Origin: Mariniphaga sp040772505
GTDB taxonomy: Bacteria > Bacteroidota > Bacteroidia > Bacteroidales > Prolixibacteraceae
NCBI GenBank assembly: GCA_040772505.1
Contig: JAXGYA010000010.1
Span: 1 to 64,000 of the forward strand
DNA: 64,000 nt
Reading direction: 5' to 3'
The first letter of the stretch is position 1, and every line of letters begins with the position of its first letter. This document shows positions 17,364-25,725 of this stretch, one piece after another. The position numbers and the translations under genes were made by a program. Under the pieces are notes generated by a model that did no database searches, was not told the origin of the DNA, and saw nothing but the letters and a program-made list of their open reading frames with translations.

Positions 17364-19757
17364 TTATTTTTTCTTTTTACCAAACACACTTTTGATGGAT
17401 TCCCATAAACCCTTTTTTTCCGGAACTGTTTCCGGTCTTTGGATTTTCCGCAATTTTTCTTCTTTTGTCTTCCCTGCCAACAAGCGATCAATAAAAGTAT
17501 TTCGCTCTATCTCAAGAATATCTTTGTATGCCGGAATGTCCAAATCTGCCAAAAGTTCTTCGTTCAGCGGCGGAAACTGTGCATATTGGAGTTGCTGATA
17601 CTGGGGATCATTATAGAGTTTGCTGAAAAATCGCCCAACAACGGGTAAAGCCATATATGAACCCTGCCCGTAGGTGATGGTGCGAAAATGAATCCCCGGA
17701 TCTTCTGCGCCCACCCAGCAGCCTGTAACCAGATTGGGGGTAAGCCCCACAAACCAGCCGTCGGACTGATTTTGAGTAGTGCCGGTTTTTCCGGCAAAAT
17801 CTCCCCGGATACGGTAGGTGGAACGAATTCTTGTGCCGGTTCCGCTATTCACCGCCGTTTCCATCATGTGGGTAATCATCCGGCAATTGACACTGTTCAG
17901 ACTCGCTTTTTGCGGCTGTGGTCGCTCAAACTCTGTCAGCAACTCCCCTTTGTGGTCTGAAATGGATTTCAGGTAATAAGGTTTCGTGCGGATTCCGTCA
18001 TTCACTATTGCAGCATAGGCAAAGAGCAAATCCTTCAGGCTCACTGATGCAACCCCAAGCGCCAGAGACGGAACTTCAGGCAAATCAGCTTCTAAGCCCA
18101 GCTCACGGGCTGTGGAAATTACTTGTTTTACCCCTGTGCGCATAATCACTTGTGCTGCAACCGTATTTACAGACCTGGACAACGCTCCCTCCATGGAGTA
18201 ATACCCTTCATGTTTCCCGTCTGAATTGGATGGCGACCAGTTGTCGAAGTCCCTGTAAACCTGCTGCGCCGCCGGATAGTATTCAAAAGGACTCAAACCG
18301 TTTTCAAGGGCAGAGAGATAAACAAACGGCTTAAAAGTTGAACCTACCTGCCGCCGGGAAAGCACATGGTCATATTTAAAAAAGCGAAAATCAATTCCAC
18401 CCACCCAGGCTTTCAGTTCGCCTGTTCCCGGGTCCAGAGCCAAAAAGCCGGCATTCAAGAACCGAAGATAGTGCCTCACCGAATCAAGGGGAGTGGTTTC
18501 AACCTGCCTGAATCCATCCCACGTAAAAAGAGAAACGTTAATTTTTTGATTGAACGCCTTTTCTATCTCTTCCTGCGAATAATTAGCCTTTTTCATTTTT
18601 TGATAACGATCAGTGCGCCTCACTGCCCGCTGCAAAATATCATTGTTCCCTCGCCAAGGATCTGCATTTTCCCAGTGCTTGTCAAAAACCTCCTGCAGTC
18701 CTTTCATGTGCTCAGCAACAGCCAGATTTGCATAGTGCTGATATCCTGAATTAATGGTGGTTTCAATCTGTAATCCGTCCGTATATAAATTCCATGGCTC
18801 ACCATTTTCTTTTGAATTGGCTGCACACCACTCTAACAATTCGGGTTTGAGCATCTCCATAAAATAGGGGGCAGGACCTTCATTGAAAGAAATTCGCGTA
18901 TAATGCAATTCAAGCGGTTTTTCTTTATAAAGCATGCCCTCTTCTTCAGACAGAAAACCATTGCCAACCATCTGGTTGATAACCACATCCCGGCGCTCCT
19001 TTGATTTTTCGGGGTTTAGCCGCGGATTAAAATAGTTGTTTGCCTTTAGCAAACCAATCAGTACGGCTGCTTCGTCAACACTCAAATCAGCCGGTTTCTT
19101 ACTGAAGTAACGCTCTGCAGCCACTTCAATCCCGAAAATGTTTTCGCCAAACGGAACGGTATTGAGATAAAGGGTTAGAATTTCCTCTTTTGTGTATATC
19201 CTTTCAAGCCGGTAAGCAATTATTGCTTCCCGCAACTTGTTCACCGGCATGGAAAAAATTCCCAAATCGTTGCGGGGAAAAAGGTTTTTGGCAATTTGCT
19301 GGCTCAATGTGCTTCCGCCTCCGGCACTTCTGTCCCTGAGCAAAATTGTTTTTACCATCACACGCAGCAGGGCAATTTCATCGATTCCGCGGTGTTCGTA
19401 AAAACGGGAATCTTCCGTGGCAATCAGCGCCTGAATCACATTTGGTGAAATCTCACCGAAGGTAACGTTGCTCCGGTTTTCAATATAATAGCGCCCAAGA
19501 AGTTTGCCGTCTTCAGAATAAACTTCCGAAGCCTGGGGATTATTAATTTCCCTAAGTTGTGCTGCATGAGGCACATGCCCGGTTAAACCAAAAAACACAA
19601 CTAAAAAAAGGAGTGCCAGCGCAATTAAGCCAAACAAAGTAGTTCCAAAAAGAAAATAGAGGGCTTTTCTGCGGAAACTTCTCTTTTTCCCTTTCTTTCC
19701 TGATTTCTGAGGTTCTCTTTTTTTAATCTGTCCTTTCCGGGTATCCTTTAATGCCAT
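17364..19757 (-). CDS. Class A penicillin-binding protein (PBP1A-like transglycosylase/transpeptidase)
   Basis: A bifunctional peptidoglycan polymerase of 797 residues. A basic N-terminus and one membrane span (LFGLIALALLFLVVFFG) precede a GT51 glycosyltransferase domain with EDSRFYEHRGID and GGSTLSQQIAKNLFPR. The penicillin-binding domain has the SxxK motif (GSTFKPF, Ser near 474), SVN (SRSVNTVAAQV) and KTG (AGKTGTTQNQ, near 656). The ATG at 19757 is taken as the start; the preceding codon is TTG. A low-complexity basic tail (FGKKKK) ends the protein. It heads a probable envelope operon with the YitT-type and M23 genes. Confidence 0.95.
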   Translation of the reverse strand: MALKDTRKGQIKKREPQKSGKKGKKRSFRRKALYFLFGTTLFGLIALALLFLVVFFGLTGHVPHAAQLREINNPQASEVYSEDGKLLGRYYIENRSNVTFGEISPNVIQALIATEDSRFYEHRGIDEIALLRVMVKTILLRDRSAGGGSTLSQQIAKNLFPRNDLGIFSMPVNKLREAIIAYRLERIYTKEEILTLYLNTVPFGENIFGIEVAAERYFSKKPADLSVDEAAVLIGLLKANNYFNPRLNPEKSKERRDVVINQMVGNGFLSEEEGMLYKEKPLELHYTRISFNEGPAPYFMEMLKPELLEWCAANSKENGEPWNLYTDGLQIETTINSGYQHYANLAVAEHMKGLQEVFDKHWENADPWRGNNDILQRAVRRTDRYQKMKKANYSQEEIEKAFNQKINVSLFTWDGFRQVETTPLDSVRHYLRFLNAGFLALDPGTGELKAWVGGIDFRFFKYDHVLSRRQVGSTFKPFVYLSALENGLSPFEYYPAAQQVYRDFDNWSPSNSDGKHEGYYSMEGALSRSVNTVAAQVIMRTGVKQVISTARELGLEADLPEVPSLALGVASVSLKDLLFAYAAIVNDGIRTKPYYLKSISDHKGELLTEFERPQPQKASLNSVNCRMITHMMETAVNSGTGTRIRSTYRIRGDFAGKTGTTQNQSDGWFVGLTPNLVTGCWVGAEDPGIHFRTITYGQGSYMALPVVGRFFSKLYNDPQYQQLQYAQFPPLNEELLADLDIPAYKDILEIERNTFIDRLLAGKTKEEKLRKIQRPETVPEKKGLWESIKSVFGKKKK

Positions 19758-20100
19758 CAACTGAAAATAAATTCGTAAAATAAGTAAAACGTTTCAGGAT
19801 TTTATATATTACACTGTTTTTCGATTTGATTTTTTGGCAAATTAACCCAGGAAATAATACAAAAATCCAGGGTTACGGAAATTCGGGAAGCTGAGTGGGT
19901 TAAGCTCTGATTTGCTTCCTTTTTATTTTCGTTTTCCCCTGGATTTTAAGTCGCTTTTGTTTTGCTTAACAAAAGCTTTTCAAGCGTCCAATCCCTGTTT
20001 TTCGTCAAAAATGTCAGGGCAATAAATTTAAATTGTGTTAGAGGAATTACAGGCTTGTAAAAATTTGCCTGCTGTGCTGCAAAAATTCCTTCCGAAATTT
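19758..20100. other. Intergenic region with a 9-bp hairpin
   Basis: No gene is seen in these 343 bases. GCTTTTGTT at 19953-19961 pairs with AACAAAAGC at 19968-19976 and is followed on the plus strand by a short T run. CCAGG/CCTGG inverted words at about 19866 and 19938 could fold over a longer range. It holds the promoter region of the penicillin-binding protein gene, but no clear box was identified. Confidence 0.4.
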
Positions 20101-20829
20101 TCAGTAAGTTGCCGTATTACTGATGTAGTCCTCCACTTCTTCCTGTTCTCCCAGGTAATTAATTGCCTGCAACATGAGGGTTTTGAATTTCTCCGACTCA
20201 AAAACCCCTTCATTGTCACCCGACTGAATGTAAACAACTTTTGAGTTGTTGCACTTGTTTTCGAGAGCAATTACCGGCATTTTTCCTTGCTGATTAGCAG
20301 TCAGCGCGGGTTTTACATTTGGCAAAACCCTGAAATTTCCGTTACCATGGTCCTGAACTTTGAAGTTTCGCGGACTCACTACATTGACGTTTACCCAAAC
20401 GTCATGATTCCCCGCAGGTTGTTCTTCACCTGAAATGTCTGTTGAACGCTCAACGTCTCTCCCAGTCAAAAGTTTCTCAAATTCAGGCCAGTTTTGGTTT
20501 GCAACCATGTTTTTGTTCAGGAAAAGAAATGGTTTTCCTTCCTTTGTAAGATTCAGAAAAATTTGCTTTTCTGACTCGGAAAACTCATCCCAAAGATTGC
20601 AAAAGACCAGCACATCAAACTGTTTGCTCTCTTCGCCGGCAAGTTTCTGACTTGCTTCAGGCTGAAGATAATGGGCATATTCGATCTCTGAAAAGGAATC
20701 GAATAATTGAGAAACCCGGTGTGATTCGTTGGCCGAATCATCACCGGTGACTAACATAACTCGTAGAGGCTCCGCATTGACGCTTAATGCGAAAAGTAAT
20801 GCGGAGACAAGAAAAAGAATCTGTCTCAT
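20101..20829 (-). CDS. Secreted ThuA-like (glutamine-amidotransferase fold) protein
   Basis: A 242-residue protein with a signal peptide (MRQILFLVSALLFALSVNA) followed by a ThuA-like core: LRVMLVTGDDSANESHRV as the first strand and loop, FDVLVFCNLWDEFSESEKQ, and GKPFLFLNKN. ThuA-like domains have a class I glutamine-amidotransferase fold, are common in Bacteroidota secretomes and are linked to sugar metabolism, without a firmly established reaction. The usual conserved His-rich 'GG..G.H' patch is not obvious, so the assignment is moderate. It is a monocistronic gene on the minus strand, divergent from the lipase-like gene. Confidence 0.65.
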   Translation of the reverse strand: MRQILFLVSALLFALSVNAEPLRVMLVTGDDSANESHRVSQLFDSFSEIEYAHYLQPEASQKLAGEESKQFDVLVFCNLWDEFSESEKQIFLNLTKEGKPFLFLNKNMVANQNWPEFEKLLTGRDVERSTDISGEEQPAGNHDVWVNVNVVSPRNFKVQDHGNGNFRVLPNVKPALTANQQGKMPVIALENKCNNSKVVYIQSGDNEGVFESEKFKTLMLQAINYLGEQEEVEDYISNTATY

Positions 20830-21228
20830 GATTTTATTTTTAGCGATTTAACATTGCAATGATACGAACATTTTTTTCACAAACAAACAAAAAAAGAGAT
20901 TTTCTTTACTCATTTGCAGCAGATTAGAAACTTTCTAAATAATAGATATTTTGTTAATAACTTTTTTTCACTCTGTTTTTATCCGCATTTTCCTTATTAA
21001 ATGCCGTTTTCACCGAACATCTTTTGAAGAAAAGGCAACATTTTGCTATTTTTCTTTCTTTATTAACATAGGGCGGTGCATATTGCAAAAAAGCGAGAAA
21101 CGCTACTTTCTACCGCTAAATCAAAGACACCATGCAGTATTGTCAGAAATTGAAATACCAAATAATTTTTTACAACAGCGAAACTTTAATTGACAGTCAT
21201 TCGTTTTATTTTCATAATTTTACAAAAA
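20830..21228. other. AT-rich divergent promoter region
   Basis: No coding signal is seen in 399 bases. TTGAC at 21190-21194 and TAATTTTA at 21215-21222, spaced 20 bases apart, approach the Bacteroidota promoter pattern on the plus strand. The -7 box is only six bases before the ATG at 21229, which would give an almost leaderless transcript unless translation starts at the ATG at 21241. Confidence 0.35.
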
Positions 21229-22473
21229 ATGAATCTGAAAATGAATTTTAAAAACATATTTTCGACAATCCTGATTGTTAGCCTGGCTCTCAGCCTTTCA
21301 GGATGTCATAATCTTTTCAACAAAGATGATGAAAAACCCACACCAAAATATCTGGTTGACTACGAGATGGACAGTTCTTACAAACCGGAACTGATTCAGG
21401 CATTTTTTAGTGAGATAGTCAAGGAGAATCCGCAGGCAGCCGATATCATTGACAGAATACAATATGGAATAATTGTTTACAAGATTCAGTATAAAACCAC
21501 CTTTCAGGGAAAACCTAAGCTTGCTTCCGGACTGGTTTGCATGCCACTGGGAGAAGGCACTTTTCCCATGCTCAGTTACCAGAATGGCACAAATACTGTA
21601 AATGACAATGCACCTTCCATGGATCCAAAATCAGAGCTATTTCTTTTAATAGAAGCTATGGCATCAACAGGTTTTGTAATCGCCATTCCCGATTACCTGG
21701 GGTTCGGAGTTTCAGCCGATATACCTCATCCGTATCTGCATAAGGAATCAACCGTCCAAACGGTTGCAGATATGCTGCGCGCAGCAAAAGAGCTTGCAGA
21801 AATCAAAAATTTTTCGTTGAGCAACGATTTATATATTGCCGGCTATTCACAGGGAGGTTGGGCAACGATGCAGGTGCAAAAGGCAATAGAGCAAAACTAT
21901 TCTTCTGAATTCAATCTGAAAGCCAGTGCGCCAGGCGGCGGCCCCTACGATTTAAGCTTTATCAATGAATATATCCTTGCACAAAATACCTATCCAATGC
22001 CCTACTATATAGCTTACCTCATTAACAGTTTTATTGAAATTGAAAAGCTGGAGACTCCTTTGGATCTGATATTTAATCCACCTTATAGCTCGCTGAAACT
22101 TTCCGAACTTTTTGACGGCAAACATACCGGAGGAGAGATAAATATGGAATTAACAACCAAAGTTGCCGATCTTTTCACTGAAAATTACAGAATGAATTTT
22201 AAAACCGCTGCCGAATTTGAAGCCTTTCGCAAAATGCTTGCAGACAATAGTATTGAAGCATGGAAAACTTCCATACCCACAAGAATCATTCACGGAACTG
22301 CCGACAATTATATACCAATTGAAGTTTCTAGAAATTTACATGATGATTTCTTAAAAAAAGGTGTAAGCACGCAGCAGGTTCAGCTCATTCAAATTCCCGG
22401 AGCAGACCATTCTGGCGGAGCTCTTGCCGCAGGGGTTATAATTATTGATTGGTTTCTGGAGCTCACCAAATAA
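21229..22473 (+). CDS. Secreted lipase-like alpha/beta-hydrolase lipoprotein
   Basis: A 414-residue exported hydrolase. The N-terminus has a hydrophobic signal ending SLSGC, a lipobox; starts at 21229 and 21241 are both possible, and an upstream TTG is unlikely. The nucleophile elbow GYSQGG places the catalytic Ser near residue 207, and HGTADNYIP (about 355) and GADHSGG (about 394) supply the likely Asp and His. PDYLGFG precedes the lid region. The arrangement resembles secretory lipases (LIP family) that act on esters outside the cell; the natural substrate is unknown. It stands alone between divergent and convergent neighbours. Confidence 0.82.
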   Translation: MNLKMNFKNIFSTILIVSLALSLSGCHNLFNKDDEKPTPKYLVDYEMDSSYKPELIQAFFSEIVKENPQAADIIDRIQYGIIVYKIQYKTTFQGKPKLASGLVCMPLGEGTFPMLSYQNGTNTVNDNAPSMDPKSELFLLIEAMASTGFVIAIPDYLGFGVSADIPHPYLHKESTVQTVADMLRAAKELAEIKNFSLSNDLYIAGYSQGGWATMQVQKAIEQNYSSEFNLKASAPGGGPYDLSFINEYILAQNTYPMPYYIAYLINSFIEIEKLETPLDLIFNPPYSSLKLSELFDGKHTGGEINMELTTKVADLFTENYRMNFKTAAEFEAFRKMLADNSIEAWKTSIPTRIIHGTADNYIPIEVSRNLHDDFLKKGVSTQQVQLIQIPGADHSGGALAAGVIIIDWFLELTK

Positions 22474-22617
22474 TTTTTCTGATTTCAGGTAGCAAGGAGC
22501 CTCCAAAAATGAATAGAATAATTTAGTCTTCTCTAAAAAGTAAATGTTTTTTGAAAAGTCACAAAATTTCATAAAGTGCCAGTTCGTTACACATTATTAT
22601 TTGCGAAACTTTAGTTT

Positions 22618-23226
22618 TTAAAATTTAAACAGCAGCTCAATAAAACGGACAAGCAGCTCGGGCTTCAGAGCAATCGGGAAGAGAATTCCAAAAACAGCTC
22701 CCAAAAAATGTGCGTCGTGAGCAATGTTATCTGTTTTGCGCTTCACCATATAGTATGAATAAAGGAGATAGCCTGCACCAAAAACAATCCCGGGAATTGG
22801 AATAATTGCAAAAAGATAGAGCATCTCCCAGGGGTTTAAAAAAATGAAAGTAAACAGCACTGCAGAAACAGCGCCTGAAGCGCCTACTGCATTATAAAAA
22901 TAGTCATTCCGGTATTTTATCAGACTCCAGGTATTGGAGAAGAGAATTCCGCCAATATAGAGGATTACAAAAAAAAATTTAGCTCTGTTTCCAAAAAAGT
23001 AGCTGAAATAATTTTCAACATTTTGCCCGAAAAAATAGAGTACAAACATATTTACGATAAGGTGTGTCCACCCCACATGCACAAATGCGTGGGAGAATAG
23101 CCTGTAATATTGTTTCCTGTGAATAACCCGCGCCGGATTATACTGAAGTCTTTCCATTAGCAGAATGTTCTGAAAAGCCAGAAAAGAGATTAAAACAGTG
23201 ATTCCAATTATCAGATAGGTAATCAT
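22618..23226 (-). CDS. Rhomboid-family intramembrane serine protease
   Basis: A 202-residue integral membrane protein with six likely spans. It shows the rhomboid signatures HLIVNMFVLYFFGQNVE in the second span, the catalytic Ser in GASGAVSAV (near residue 116), and a His late in the protein (AHDAHFLGAVFG) to complete the dyad. Rhomboids cut helices within the membrane; the substrate cannot be told. Its ATG overlaps the holA stop codon (TGATG), so translation is probably coupled and the gene is the last of an operon with amn and holA. Confidence 0.92.
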   Translation of the reverse strand: MITYLIIGITVLISFLAFQNILLMERLQYNPARVIHRKQYYRLFSHAFVHVGWTHLIVNMFVLYFFGQNVENYFSYFFGNRAKFFFVILYIGGILFSNTWSLIKYRNDYFYNAVGASGAVSAVLFTFIFLNPWEMLYLFAIIPIPGIVFGAGYLLYSYYMVKRKTDNIAHDAHFLGAVFGILFPIALKPELLVRFIELLFKF

Positions 23227-24227
23227 CAGTGTAAAATTTTATAAATCATTTCCTTTTGCAAGTCTCCGGGTTCGGAAAGTGGTGAGACGCCCACTCCTTT
23301 GCTTTTCATGTCGTATTCACGAAGAATGCCAATAATTTCATAAAGCTTTGCAGGAGTATATCTTTTAGATGCTGCAGCAATTTTTTTTGCATAGAATGGA
23401 TGAAGATTCATTGCGGTTCTGACTCCTTCATCTGATTTATCGTTGATGAAATGACATGAAAAAACTTTGGAGAAATAACCAAAAAGGATAGAAATAGTCA
23501 TTTGTATAGGATGCTTTTGCGGGTTGGCGCTGAAGTAATTGATAATTCTGTTGGCTTTAAGAATATTCCGGGTTCCCAAAGCATCCTGCAATTCAAGGAC
23601 ATTAAAATCCTTGCTCAGCCCAATGTGTTTCTCAATATGTTCCGGCGTTATTTTATTGGTATCCTTAACGGCTATCACCAATTTGTTCAACTCATTGGAA
23701 ACTACACTCAGTTCCGTGCCTAACGATTCTGTTAAAATCTGACTTGCCTGCGGAGTTATTGTGTATTCAAACTGTTTCAGATATTGCACGACCCAGGTGT
23801 GAACCTGGTTTTCATACAATTTCTTTGTGGTGAGAATGACTCCATTTTTTTGAATAGCCTTATAGAGTTTTGTTCGGCCATCCAAAGTCTTGTATTTGTA
23901 GTTAATCACCAAAATAGTTGAAGCAAGGGGCTTACTTGCATAATACTCCAGTTCTTCAATCTTTTTCAGGCTTTGCGCCTCCTTTACGATGATGACCTGT
24001 TTCTCTGCCATCATCGGAAACCGTAGTGCTGCTTCAACAATCGTTCTTTCATCTGTATCTTTCCCGTAAAAAACCGTCTGGTTAAATCCCTTTTCGGCTT
24101 CAGAGAGCACGTTTTTTTCAATGTAGTTTGAAACCTGATCAGAAAAAAAGGGTTCATCTCCCTGAAGCAGATAAATCGGATGATACACCTTTCTTTTTAG
24201 GTTTTGCATTATGGCGTTAAATTCCAT
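23226..24227 (-). CDS. holA: DNA polymerase III subunit delta (clamp-loader)
   Basis: The delta subunit opens the sliding clamp during replication. The 333-residue protein shows the HolA layout: the N-terminal VYHPIYLLQGDEPFFSDQ, FYGKDTDERTIVEAALRFPMMAEKQVIIVKEAQ in the RecA-like domain, LVINYKYKTLDGRTKLYK, and the helical collar with LGLSKDFNVLELQDALG. The length is typical. It starts one base after the amn stop and overlaps the rhomboid gene by one base, so the three genes form a tight operon transcribed from the promoter at 25058-25087. Confidence 0.95.
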   Translation of the reverse strand: MEFNAIMQNLKRKVYHPIYLLQGDEPFFSDQVSNYIEKNVLSEAEKGFNQTVFYGKDTDERTIVEAALRFPMMAEKQVIIVKEAQSLKKIEELEYYASKPLASTILVINYKYKTLDGRTKLYKAIQKNGVILTTKKLYENQVHTWVVQYLKQFEYTITPQASQILTESLGTELSVVSNELNKLVIAVKDTNKITPEHIEKHIGLSKDFNVLELQDALGTRNILKANRIINYFSANPQKHPIQMTISILFGYFSKVFSCHFINDKSDEGVRTAMNLHPFYAKKIAAASKRYTPAKLYEIIGILREYDMKSKGVGVSPLSEPGDLQKEMIYKILH

Positions 24228-24228
24228 A

Positions 24229-24999
24229 TCAGAACCTTAAGTGTTTAACGGACAGTCCGTTGTTTTTAATTTCGAGCAATGAATCAATGCCGGCAAGGAT
24301 ATGGGTATCCACAAACTTAAGCGACACAAGTCTATCACTTTCTGTTGTTTTCACTCCGGCAGAAATCATCGGCTGGTCGGAAACCATCAGTAGCGCGCCG
24401 GTAGGAATTTTGTTGGCAAAACCTACCGTGAACAGAGTTGCAGTTTCCATGTCGATTGCCATTGCTCTTGTTTGTGTGAGGTAATGTTTGAAATCCTCAT
24501 CAAATTCCCAAACACGACGATTGGTTGTATAAACCACACCTGTCCAGTAATCTCTGCCATAATTCCGTAGTATGTGCGAAACTGCCCGGTGTATATTAAA
24601 AGCAGGCAATGCCGGCACTTCTGACGGCAAATAATCATTGGATGTTCCATCATTGCGGATGGCAGCAATTGGCAAAATAAAATCTCCCAGCTTATTATCA
24701 CTTTTCAAGCCGCCACATTTGCCAAGAAAAAGCACTCCCTTAGGCATGATTGCGCTGAGCAAATCCATAACTGTGGCAGCATTTGGGCTTCCCATGCCAA
24801 AATTGATTATTGTTATTCCTTCAGCTGTGGCACATGGCATGTTCCGGTCTCGTCCATGAATCGGAACATTAAATCGGTGCGCGAACTTCTCCACATAATC
24901 CCCAAAATTGGTAAGCAGAATATACTCCCCAAATTCATGCAGATTCATTCCGGTATAACGGGGAAGCCAATTTTCAACAATATCTTTTTTAGTTTTCAT
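24229..24999 (-). CDS. amn: AMP nucleosidase, short Bacteroidota type
   Basis: Hydrolyses AMP to adenine and ribose 5-phosphate. The 256-residue protein consists of the nucleoside-phosphorylase-like domain, with the strand and loop ITIINFGMGSPNAATVMDLL, the GKCGG phosphate loop, and the catalytic-site stretch AIDMETATLF followed by LMVSDQPM. It lacks the long N-terminal regulatory domain of the enterobacterial enzyme, as is usual in this phylum. The ATG at 24999 is preferred over a TTG three codons upstream. It is the first gene of the amn-holA-rhomboid operon and has a consensus promoter 59 bases upstream. Confidence 0.93.
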   Translation of the reverse strand: MKTKKDIVENWLPRYTGMNLHEFGEYILLTNFGDYVEKFAHRFNVPIHGRDRNMPCATAEGITIINFGMGSPNAATVMDLLSAIMPKGVLFLGKCGGLKSDNKLGDFILPIAAIRNDGTSNDYLPSEVPALPAFNIHRAVSHILRNYGRDYWTGVVYTTNRRVWEFDEDFKHYLTQTRAMAIDMETATLFTVGFANKIPTGALLMVSDQPMISAGVKTTESDRLVSLKFVDTHILAGIDSLLEIKNNGLSVKHLRF

Positions 25000-25057
25000 C
25001 AAATGCAAATTAATAAAAAATTGCTTATTTTGTTTAAAAAAGAACGGCAGGTTATTA

Positions 25058-25087
25058 CAAAATTACATTTTTCCTGCTCCTCTGCAA
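25058..25087 (-). promoter_or_regulatory. Consensus Bacteroidota housekeeping promoter for amn-holA
   Basis: On the minus strand a TTG (25087-25085) is followed after exactly 19 bases by TAATTTTG (25065-25058), matching the published -33/-7 consensus TTTG-N19-TAnnTTTG. Transcription would begin near 25051 and give a leader of about 50 bases before the amn ATG. Confidence 0.75.
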
Positions 25088-25120
25088 CATTTGCATCGTT
25101 TATAATAGCAATTATATTTT

Positions 25121-25561
25121 ATGAATAAATTGAATCTTCCGGTTTATGAATTTCGCTTCAAAAAAGAGGACTCAAAAGATTATATCTTTGACTCTGTGCG
25201 GAAGCGCTTTGTGCTTTTAACGCCGGAAGAGTGGGTGCGCCAGAATTTCATACGCTACCTTGCCGAAGAGAAGAGTTATCCCGAATCACTCATGGCTGTG
25301 GAAAAGCAAATAAAACTGAACGAAAAGTTTTTTCGTTTCGATTTGCTGATTTTCAATAAAAAGGGGAAGCCCCTGCTCATAGCAGAATTTAAAGCTCCGG
25401 AGGTGAAAATTTCGCAGGATACGTTCGATCAGGTGGTGCGCTACAATATTGCGCTAAAGGTTGAGCGTGTGCTCGTTTCCAATGGCATGCAGCACTATAT
25501 CTGTGAAATTGATTACACTGCAAACAGCTATAAATTCCTGCAAGAAGTACCTGAATTCTGA
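25121..25561 (+). CDS. Stand-alone HsdR N-terminal-like (PD-(D/E)XK) protein
   Basis: A 146-residue protein corresponding only to the N-terminal nuclease-fold domain found in type I restriction HsdR subunits. The signature is FDLLIFNKKGKPLLIAEFKAP at about residues 72-92, giving the D...ExK core, with the preceding VEKQIKLNEKFFRFD and the following QVVRYNIALKVERVLVSNG. Single-domain copies of this kind are widespread in Bacteroidota outside restriction loci, and their role is not known. No HsdM or HsdS is nearby, so a restriction function is unlikely. It is transcribed divergently from amn. Confidence 0.8.
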   Translation: MNKLNLPVYEFRFKKEDSKDYIFDSVRKRFVLLTPEEWVRQNFIRYLAEEKSYPESLMAVEKQIKLNEKFFRFDLLIFNKKGKPLLIAEFKAPEVKISQDTFDQVVRYNIALKVERVLVSNGMQHYICEIDYTANSYKFLQEVPEF

Positions 25562-25577
25562 ATAAAGAATTCCATTT

Positions 25578-25712
25578 TTAATGACAACTGTTGCACCCTG
25601 TTTCACATCCTGCACTGTTGAGCTTTTTCTTTCTGAAGAAAAATTTCTTCACCAAAAAGAACAACGCCGCAAGCACCATTAAATAGACAATTATGTTTTG
25701 AAATTCCCACAT
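25578..25712 (-). CDS. FeoB-associated small Cys-rich membrane protein
   Basis: A 44-residue ORF begins MWEFQNIIVYLMVLA, has one membrane span, a basic patch (FFRKKK) and a cysteine-rich tail GCETGCNSCH with CxxxC and CxxC spacing. This layout fits the FeoB-associated Cys-rich membrane protein family. It starts 13 bases after the feoB stop on the same strand. It probably assists ferrous iron uptake, for example by binding iron at the cytoplasmic face of FeoB, but the mechanism is inferred from context. Confidence 0.85.
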   Translation of the reverse strand: MWEFQNIIVYLMVLAALFFLVKKFFFRKKKLNSAGCETGCNSCH

Positions 25713-25725
25713 TTTTATTGAGTTT

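Noticed and set aside
25121..25561. Restriction-modification system
   Set aside because: Only the HsdR N-terminal-like domain is present, without helicase, HsdM or HsdS genes nearby.
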